Shown piece after piece: positions 6,465 to 11,411 of a stretch of 11,411 nucleotides of DNA (position 1 is the first letter of the stretch; every line of letters begins with the position of its first letter). This stretch comes from JBDTMC01 sp039934475 (GTDB taxonomy: Bacteria; Acidobacteriota; Terriglobia; Bryobacterales; Bryobacteraceae). Below the pieces are notes generated by a model. It searched no databases. It had not been told where the DNA came from and worked only from the letters and a program-made list of their open reading frames with translations. The DNA lies in NCBI GenBank assembly GCA_039934475.1, contig JBDTMC010000250.1, forward strand, positions 1-11,411, read 5' to 3'. The position numbers and the translations under genes were made by a program.

Positions 6465-8576
6465 ATGAGTCGCACCTTGCTGTGTCTCTTATTGTCCTCT
6501 ATCGCGCTTGGCCAAGTGCCTCAGTCGGCTCCCATCCAAGCCGCCGTTGAGGCCCACTGGAAGTCCCTTTCCGTCGGCCGCTTCGGCGAAGCAGCAGCCC
6601 GCAGGGAAGATGCCCGTAGCCTCCTCGAATCGCTTCCCGCCGACGATCCGGACTTCGAAAACAACGTACAAACAGTCGCTCAACTCTTCGAGAATGCGGC
6701 GATGTACCAGCAATCTCGCGCCATTCTCGAGGCTGCGCTAACCCGTTCTGCCGCGCTCGGAGAATCTAGTCCCCTGCGGGTCACCCTGTTCACCAAGCTA
6801 GCCGCCTCGTGGGAACTGGACCGCAATTTGCTCAAAGCGCTCTCGTATTGGGAAAAAGCCGTCGCCGCCATCGAAGCAACACCCACCGGAACGGCGGCCC
6901 TCCCTGCATCGCGTCCCCGAATGATGAGGGGAAGTTTCGCCGTCACTGGCTTCTTCAACCCGAACGGCTCCATGTCTTCAAATACCTGGATCTACCAGCG
7001 TTTGGCCGAAATGTACCGCCAGGTAGGGCGGAAGGAGGATGCCGCGGCCGTCCTCGCCAAGCTTCAGAAACTCGTGCAGCACGACACTGGTGCGCTGGCC
7101 TCGTTCTATGAAAGTCAGAACCGCCTCGAGGACGCGGCCGTGCTCTACAAGAAACTGGCGCAGGAGGCAGCCGCCAACCCGGAGGCGCAACCCGGAACCG
7201 TTGTCGCTCCCTTGCAGTCGCTGGCGAATCTCTACCAACGGCAGCAGCGCGTCCCTGAGGCCGTAGCCGCCCTCCAGCAAGCGGTAGACATGCTTAGTGC
7301 CTCTTCCACGCAGGATGCGGCGAACCAGTCGGTCTGGCTGCGTCAGCAGATGGCCTCTATGCTCGACCAGGGTGGTCAGGTCCCCGCAGCCGACAAGATC
7401 TTCGAAGGGTTGCTCTCCCAACCGTCCATTCAGGAAGACATGCAGCGCCAGGTGCTCATTGCCTTCGCCTACCATCTTTCGTCAACCAAGCGCAGCGCGC
7501 AGGGCGTTGAGACCCTCAACTCCTACTTGTCCACTCACTCCACTCTGTCGCCTCAGGAGGAATCTCAAATCCTCTCCACTCGCAGCAATCTGGAACGTCA
7601 GGCCGGCAACAACGAAAAGGCGGACGCAGATCAGCGCCTCGCCATGGAGCGCCAGGTTCAACCCCCGCCGTCCACCGAGGTCTTAATCAGTCCGGATGGC
7701 CAGGAAGCACAATCCCTCGCCAACGCCAACAAACTCGATGCCGCGTTTGCCCTTTCCCTGCAAATGATGGACAAAGCCCCTCGCGCGGCGGACCGCGACC
7801 AAGCCACCTGGCTCGTGTCATCCCTCGCCAATACCTTCGCCGCCCACGGTCAAGCGGATCGCGGCGAACAGCTTCATCGGCGCCTCTTTTCGCTCACTGA
7901 CGAATGTTCCGTCGCAACGCTGCAACCTGCCCTCGCGGCGGCACAAAGCTACCCCCGGTTCCTCATGATGCAGCCAGAACGCCAGCAGGAGGCGATCGCC
8001 GCCATCGACCGCTATCGCGGCCTTCTCATCAGGTCCCACGGAACCGGAACCGGCTGGCAGGAAGAGGTCCTCCGCCTCACCATCGACATCGAAAATAGCT
8101 GCGCCTGCAATGGCGCTGAGAAGGCCCTGCCAGTAGCGCAGGAACTCCTCACTCTGGAGGAGTCGATGAATGGCAAAGTCAGCGAGCCCTACCTGCGCGC
8201 CCTCGAAACCCTTGCTCAAGTCACCGGAAACAGCAGCCAGCGCGAGCGAGCCCTTCCCTTATGGCGTCAGGCCTTCACCGTCGCCGACGCAGTGCTTCCC
8301 ATGGCGGACGCACGCCGCGCCCAAATCCGCTCCAACGCCGCCAACGCGTTTCTAAACCAGAATCAATTTGACGAAGCCGGCCGTCTGATCGACGAAGCCG
8401 TCGCCATCGCCAACCAGCTCACCCCGCCCCAGCCCGACATGTTCAACTGGCAGCAACAACAATTCCGCGAACGCAAAGCAAACGCGGCGGCCCCATCGGC
8501 AGTAATCCAAGGAACGCGCTTGGGATTGCAGTGGTTCAACTGGACTGGTCCCGCGCCTGTGCCGAAGATGCACTAG
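6465..8576 (+). CDS. Secreted/periplasmic TPR-repeat protein
   Basis: A 703 aa exported protein of unknown specific function, built almost wholly of tetratricopeptide-like helical hairpins. Residues 1-16 form a short signal peptide (Arg3, hydrophobic core LLCLLLSSIAL, probable cleavage IALG|Q), with no lipobox cysteine. Recognisable TPR-like units lie near 71-98, 108-137, 176-205, 211-236, 249-279, 290-318, 447-477, 577-611 and 619-649, several with the A-x-x-L-Y / AL-x-x-Y-x-K-A pattern. Residues 395-415 look like a proline-rich linker. A CxC motif (C546, C548) is near a lone C481. No catalytic domain or C-terminal membrane segment is seen, so a protein-protein scaffold role is inferred. ATG at 6465 has GGAG (6450-6453) eleven bases upstream. 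It diverges from trpC, and the next gene is 210 bp away, so it appears monocistronic. TAG stop. Confidence 0.85.
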   Translation: MSRTLLCLLLSSIALGQVPQSAPIQAAVEAHWKSLSVGRFGEAAARREDARSLLESLPADDPDFENNVQTVAQLFENAAMYQQSRAILEAALTRSAALGESSPLRVTLFTKLAASWELDRNLLKALSYWEKAVAAIEATPTGTAALPASRPRMMRGSFAVTGFFNPNGSMSSNTWIYQRLAEMYRQVGRKEDAAAVLAKLQKLVQHDTGALASFYESQNRLEDAAVLYKKLAQEAAANPEAQPGTVVAPLQSLANLYQRQQRVPEAVAALQQAVDMLSASSTQDAANQSVWLRQQMASMLDQGGQVPAADKIFEGLLSQPSIQEDMQRQVLIAFAYHLSSTKRSAQGVETLNSYLSTHSTLSPQEESQILSTRSNLERQAGNNEKADADQRLAMERQVQPPPSTEVLISPDGQEAQSLANANKLDAAFALSLQMMDKAPRAADRDQATWLVSSLANTFAAHGQADRGEQLHRRLFSLTDECSVATLQPALAAAQSYPRFLMMQPERQQEAIAAIDRYRGLLIRSHGTGTGWQEEVLRLTIDIENSCACNGAEKALPVAQELLTLEESMNGKVSEPYLRALETLAQVTGNSSQRERALPLWRQAFTVADAVLPMADARRAQIRSNAANAFLNQNQFDEAGRLIDEAVAIANQLTPPQPDMFNWQQQQFRERKANAAAPSAVIQGTRLGLQWFNWTGPAPVPKMH

Positions 8577-8738
8577 CCTCAGCGCCCTCCGGCTAAATCA
8601 GAGCGCCCCCGCATTTAGTGGTGCACACAGTCGCCTCTCCTGGGGGCGGCGTGAATCGAAATGTCAGTAGGCACCGCTGCATGGAGGAGAGCCCAGGTCG
8701 CCGCCCGTATGGCTTGTGAGTTCGGCCTTCCGTCTCCC

Positions 8739-8772
8739 AAATCCCAAAGGGATTTCAAGGGCAACGCCCTTG
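8739..8772. promoter_or_regulatory. Two tandem perfect hairpins in the leader of the oxoamine synthase gene
   Basis: Two adjacent inverted repeats share one geometry: AAATCCC-AAA-GGGATTT (8739-8755), then CAAGGGC-AAC-GCCCTTG (8756-8772), each a perfect 7 bp stem with a 3 nt loop and no bases between them. The second ends 14 nt before the preferred ATG at 8787. Placement fits a 5' UTR structure affecting ribosome access, or a DNA operator pair. Not a typical intrinsic terminator, because no T-run follows. The rest of the 8577-8786 gap shows no feature I can defend. Confidence 0.45.
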
Positions 8773-8786
8773 CTATCCTGAAGGTG

Positions 8787-9986
8787 ATGTCGAATCCACT
8801 GGCATACTTGACTGAGCAACTGGACGCCTTTCGCAAGGCGGGCACCTACCAGCGCCTGCGCGTCCTGGAGTCCGATTGCGCCCCCATCTCCCGCATCGAC
8901 GGCCGTGAAGTCATCAACCTCGCCTCCAACAACTACCTCGGTCTCGCCAACCACCCGAAGCTGATTGAAGCGGCCATCGCAGCCACTCGCAGGTACGGCG
9001 TCGGCTCCGGTGCCGTCCGTACCATCTCCGGCACCATGACCCTGCACATGGAGTTGGAACGCCGCATCGCCGCCTTCAAACACACCGAAGCTGCTGTCGT
9101 CTTTCAATCCGGCTTCACCGCCAACGCCGGCACGGTCTCCGCCCTTCTCGGCCCTGAAGACCACATCATCTCCGACGAACTGAACCACGCCTCCATCATC
9201 GACGGCTGCCGCCTCTCTCGCGCCAAGATTCACGTCTTCCCGCACAAGAACGTTGAGGTTGCCGAGCAGAAGCTCCGCGATCTGGAGGGCAAGCCCGGCC
9301 ACAAACTCCTCATTACCGATGGCGTCTTCTCCATGGATGGAGACATTGGACCGTTACCCGCTCTGGTCGACATCGCCGAGCGCTATGGCGCCATCATGAT
9401 GGTGGACGATGCGCATTCCTCCGGTGTCCTCGGCAAGAATGGTCGCGGCACTGTTGACCAATTCGGCCTTCACGGCCGCGTTCACATTCAAGTAGGCACA
9501 CTTTCCAAAGCCATCGGGGCTCTCGGCGGGTACGTCTGCGGAAGCCGCGATTTCATCGAGTATCTCTACCACCGCGGCCGCCCCTTCCTCTTCTCCACCA
9601 GCCATCCGCCGTCGGTCGCCGCCACCTGCCTGGCTGCCTTCGACATCCTCGAAAACGAGCCCGAACGCATCGAAAACCTGTGGTCGAATACGCGCTACTT
9701 CAAAGCCGCGCTCGCCGCCGCCGGGTTCAACACCGGTCTCAGTGAAACACCCATCACGCCCATCATGGTCGGCGAAGCGGCCACCGCGTACCAGTTCTCC
9801 CGCGAGCTCTTTGAAGAAGGGGTCTTTGCCACGGGTATTGGCTTCCCCACAGTGCCGCAAGGCAAGGCGCGCATCCGTACCATCGTCACCGCAACGCATA
9901 CGCGCGAACAACTCGATCAAGCCACCGAGATCATCACCCGCGTTGCCAAACGCATGGGCATCCTCGCCCCGGCAGTGACGGCATAG
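8787..9986 (+). CDS. kbl: Alpha-oxoamine synthase: glycine C-acetyltransferase (KBL) / 8-amino-7-oxononanoate synthase-like
   Basis: PLP enzyme of the alpha-oxoamine synthase family, condensing an amino acid with an acyl-CoA. With the chosen ATG at 8787 it is 399 aa, the family norm, starting MSNPLAYLTEQLDAF. The frame stays open 42 codons upstream to 8661, but that extension covers the hairpins and has no family resemblance. Motifs: NLASNNYLGL at 44-53; GSGAVRTISGT at 73-83; FQSGF at 106-110; H134 in ELNHAS, stacking on PLP; S183 in FSMDGD; D207 and H210 in VDDAHSSG; and PLP lysine K241 in GTLSKAIGALGG. The RTISGTMTLH form occurs in a KBL/BioF group that can accept glycine plus acetyl-CoA or alanine plus pimeloyl thioester; no tdh or biotin genes are nearby, so the substrate is undecided. 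AAGG lies only two bases before the ATG, an unusually close Shine-Dalgarno. TAG stop, then TTT and the next ATG in the same frame. Confidence 0.9.
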   Translation: MSNPLAYLTEQLDAFRKAGTYQRLRVLESDCAPISRIDGREVINLASNNYLGLANHPKLIEAAIAATRRYGVGSGAVRTISGTMTLHMELERRIAAFKHTEAAVVFQSGFTANAGTVSALLGPEDHIISDELNHASIIDGCRLSRAKIHVFPHKNVEVAEQKLRDLEGKPGHKLLITDGVFSMDGDIGPLPALVDIAERYGAIMMVDDAHSSGVLGKNGRGTVDQFGLHGRVHIQVGTLSKAIGALGGYVCGSRDFIEYLYHRGRPFLFSTSHPPSVAATCLAAFDILENEPERIENLWSNTRYFKAALAAAGFNTGLSETPITPIMVGEAATAYQFSRELFEEGVFATGIGFPTVPQGKARIRTIVTATHTREQLDQATEIITRVAKRMGILAPAVTA

Positions 9987-9989
9987 TTT

Positions 9990-11081
9990 ATGGCCGCCTG
10001 TCGCGGTTCCTTCCGCGCCCTTATTCTCTTCGACGTCGCCGACGGCATCGACCTCAAGGCCTTGCGCTCGATCCTGAAAGTGGAGCCGGGCCAGCGCGAG
10101 CCCAGCTTCACCCGCCCCGCACCCAATTACGTTCGCTTCGAACGCCCGCCTCTGCTGGAACCTCTCGCCCCTGTCTACCTCGCCTCCGGCCACCAGTTCC
10201 AGGGCCGCGTTAAATATTACGATTATGGAGTCCTGAGCGTAGAGCTCGAGCACTATTTCGATCTCGACTGGCACGAACTCGTCCAGCTCTCCTCGGCCTT
10301 GGTCGGCGCGCCGGAAATCGAAGAGATCGCTACGGGCATCGCGCTCGAACACGCCAAGCGTGTCGCTCCAGCTCTCACCAAGCCATCCGTTTCCTGGCTC
10401 AACGAGGATTATTACATCGTCCATCTGCACGAAGCCTACGATTTCGCAGGACGCACCCTTGACGCTCCTTCAATGCTGGACCAGAACGGCGATCATATCG
10501 CTATGATCGTCCGTGGCGAGCGCAATCTTCTCTCCGACAACGAACGCCAGGAAGCCCTCCGTGCCTCGCTCTCTTACTACCCTACCGATCTCATCGTCAT
10601 CGGATGGGTCGCGACGCTCGTCTACGATACGCCGCACGACGCCGTTGCCGCCATCCAACTCCTCGAATACGCCAACTCGCAGCTCCTCGAATACCGACAC
10701 TACGATGGGGTCCTCACTACCGTGCTTTCGCGCGTGTATCGCACTCTTGAGCGCAAAGCCGGGCCTTGGTCTCGTTGGCGCATGGCCCGCGAAGCCGCCG
10801 AACTGAACACCCTTCGCCTCGATATCACCGAACTTGCCGAGCACACCGACAACGCCATCAAGTTCCTTAGCGACATGTTCTATGCACGCCTTTACCGCCT
10901 CGCCGCCGAACGCGTCGGCGTCGGCGATTACCGCCTTCTGGTGGACGAAAAGCTCCGCACCGCCGGTGAACTCTATGAATTCATGACAAACGAGTTCCAC
11001 CAGGGCCGCGCCTTCGTCCTTGAACTGCTGGTCGTCTTCATCCTCATCATCGATCTGGTCTTCCTCTTCCGAGGAAAATAG
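9990..11081 (+). CDS. RMD1/DUF155 family protein with C-terminal membrane anchor
   Basis: A 363 aa member of the RMD1/RMND1 (DUF155) family, named after yeast Rmd1 and human RMND1, a mitochondrial inner-membrane protein needed for mitochondrial translation. Bacterial members have no settled biochemical role. The layout fits the family: a variable N-terminal part to about 75; the YDYGVLSVELEHYFDLDW segment at 77-94; a conserved core with DYYIVH at 140-145, LSYYPTDLIVIGW at 194-206 and LLEYANSQLLEYRHYD at 224-239; an alpha-helical stretch at about 245-335; and one hydrophobic segment at 341-360 followed by RGK, which would leave the bulk of the protein cytoplasmic. The ATG lies one codon after the upstream TAG and lacks a Shine-Dalgarno, suggesting translational coupling to the oxoamine synthase. 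TAG stop. Family call is confident, function unknown. Confidence 0.87.
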   Translation: MAACRGSFRALILFDVADGIDLKALRSILKVEPGQREPSFTRPAPNYVRFERPPLLEPLAPVYLASGHQFQGRVKYYDYGVLSVELEHYFDLDWHELVQLSSALVGAPEIEEIATGIALEHAKRVAPALTKPSVSWLNEDYYIVHLHEAYDFAGRTLDAPSMLDQNGDHIAMIVRGERNLLSDNERQEALRASLSYYPTDLIVIGWVATLVYDTPHDAVAAIQLLEYANSQLLEYRHYDGVLTTVLSRVYRTLERKAGPWSRWRMAREAAELNTLRLDITELAEHTDNAIKFLSDMFYARLYRLAAERVGVGDYRLLVDEKLRTAGELYEFMTNEFHQGRAFVLELLVVFILIIDLVFLFRGK

Positions 11082-11186
11082 CCTATTCCTTGGTGTTCTG
11101 CCCTCGCCAAACTAAGCACATTCCCCAATTTCAACAAAACAGCCCAGATGTTACTTTTTCAGTAGCAACACAATTAGTTGCGGGGA

Positions 11187-11193
11187 GAGAGGA
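11187..11193 (+). promoter_or_regulatory. Ribosome binding site deciding the Flp pilin start
   Basis: GAGAGGA lies ten bases before the ATG at 11204 and is the only good Shine-Dalgarno in the 122 bp between the RMD1 gene and the pilin. It supports the short start over the in-frame ATG at 11090. The rest of this gap is AT-richer than the coding sequence around it and probably carries the pilin promoter, but I could not pick convincing -10/-35 boxes. Confidence 0.6.
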
Positions 11194-11203
11194 ACACAGT
11201 AGC

Positions 11204-11404
11204 ATGAAGAAATTGTCCAGGCTTGTTTGCAATCTTAACTTTTGGAAGGATACTCGTGGCCAGGATCTGATCGAGTATGCTCTCATGGCGGGCTTCGTAG
11301 CAGTGGCTGCCGGCGCAATCATGCCCGGCGTGGCTTCCAGCATCAGTCAGATCTTCAGCAAGATCGCTCTTGTCATGACCAACGCTGCCGCTCAGGGCTC
11401 GTAA
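11204..11404 (+). CDS. Flp/Fap-type pilin (Tad pilus subunit)
   Basis: Small prepilin of 66 aa, forming the shaft of Tad/Flp pili used in adhesion and surface attachment after cleavage by a prepilin peptidase and assembly by Tad machinery. The Flp signature is exact: a 19-residue positively charged leader ending in RG, then QDLIEYALMAG at 20-30, with cleavage predicted after G19 and glutamate-tyrosine at mature positions 5 and 6. A hydrophobic helix follows at about 22-42 (YALMAGFVAVAAGAIMPG), then a short C-terminal region. The start at 11204 is chosen because the leader length and Shine-Dalgarno fit; an upstream in-frame ATG at 11090 would add 38 unrelated residues. No tad assembly genes are in the window; they may lie to the right or elsewhere. 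TAA stop seven bases before the window end. Confidence 0.92.
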   Translation: MKKLSRLVCNLNFWKDTRGQDLIEYALMAGFVAVAAGAIMPGVASSISQIFSKIALVMTNAAAQGS

Positions 11405-11411
11405 ACGTAAT

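Noticed and set aside
8593..8618. CTAAAT/ATTTAG inverted repeat as a terminator for the TPR gene
   Set aside because: Only 6 bp of stem with a 14 nt loop and no T-run.
8661..8786. 42-codon N-terminal extension of the oxoamine synthase
   Set aside because: It has no family resemblance, runs through two perfect hairpins, and family members begin at the residue encoded at 8787.
9354..10430. 358-codon open frame on the minus strand
   Set aside because: Antisense shadow of the oxoamine synthase and RMD1 genes, produced by GC-rich codon bias; composition is acidic/Gly-rich with no recognisable domain.
11165..11181. GCAAC/GTTGC repeat before the pilin gene
   Set aside because: A 5 bp stem with a 7 nt loop is too weak to support.
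11090..11203. 38-codon N-terminal extension of the Flp pilin
   Set aside because: Flp prepilins have short charged leaders; the Shine-Dalgarno and leader length fit the ATG at 11204.

Overview
The window looks like chromosomal DNA from a GC-rich, free-living Gram-negative bacterium. The gene content (compact trpCFBA operon, large secreted TPR protein, RMD1/DUF155 protein, Flp pilin) and the protein style suggest Acidobacteriota, perhaps the Bryobacter/Solibacter group. That placement is inference from recalled family resemblance, not a database match. I see no mobile element, tRNA, rRNA or CRISPR array.

Layout. Left block, minus strand (38-6380, read right to left): trpC, trpF, trpB, trpA, a chorismate mutase (aroQ), a DAHP-synthase-family protein, tyrA, then after a 143 bp gap a CRP/FNR-family regulator. 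From trpC to tyrA the genes touch or overlap (TAG-GCA-ATG, ATGA, 32 nt overlap, GTGA, TAG-ATG, TAG-GCC-TTG), so this is almost certainly one transcription unit. It joins the last four tryptophan enzymes to the chorismate-to-tyrosine branch. trpE, trpG and trpD are not here. Right block, plus strand (6465-11404): a 703-residue exported TPR protein; an alpha-oxoamine synthase (KBL/BioF type) in a probable pair with an RMD1/DUF155 membrane protein; and a small Flp/Tad pilin with its own leader.

Most interesting point. The DAHP-synthase-family protein keeps the type I-beta architecture (N-terminal ferredoxin-like regulatory domain plus TIM barrel). It also keeps the His29/Ser31 pair that senses tyrosine in the Thermotoga enzyme. 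However, it has lost most catalytic and metal-binding residues: Cys102 to Phe, Arg126 to Cys, the KPRTSP motif, the GAR arginine to His, the LLKRG lysine to Gln, and the metal histidine to Gln. It lies between a chorismate mutase with an intact active site and TyrA. The chorismate mutase resembles the one fused to DAHP synthase in Bacillus AroA. All three genes are in one reading frame, separated only by single TAG codons. A catalytically dead, tyrosine-sensing partner for chorismate mutase and/or prephenate dehydrogenase is the hypothesis worth testing.

Other points of note are two further same-frame TAG junctions (trpC/trpF and kbl/RMD1), two back-to-back perfect 7-3-7 hairpins just upstream of the oxoamine synthase start, and a TyrA nucleotide-binding loop that suggests NADP+ use.
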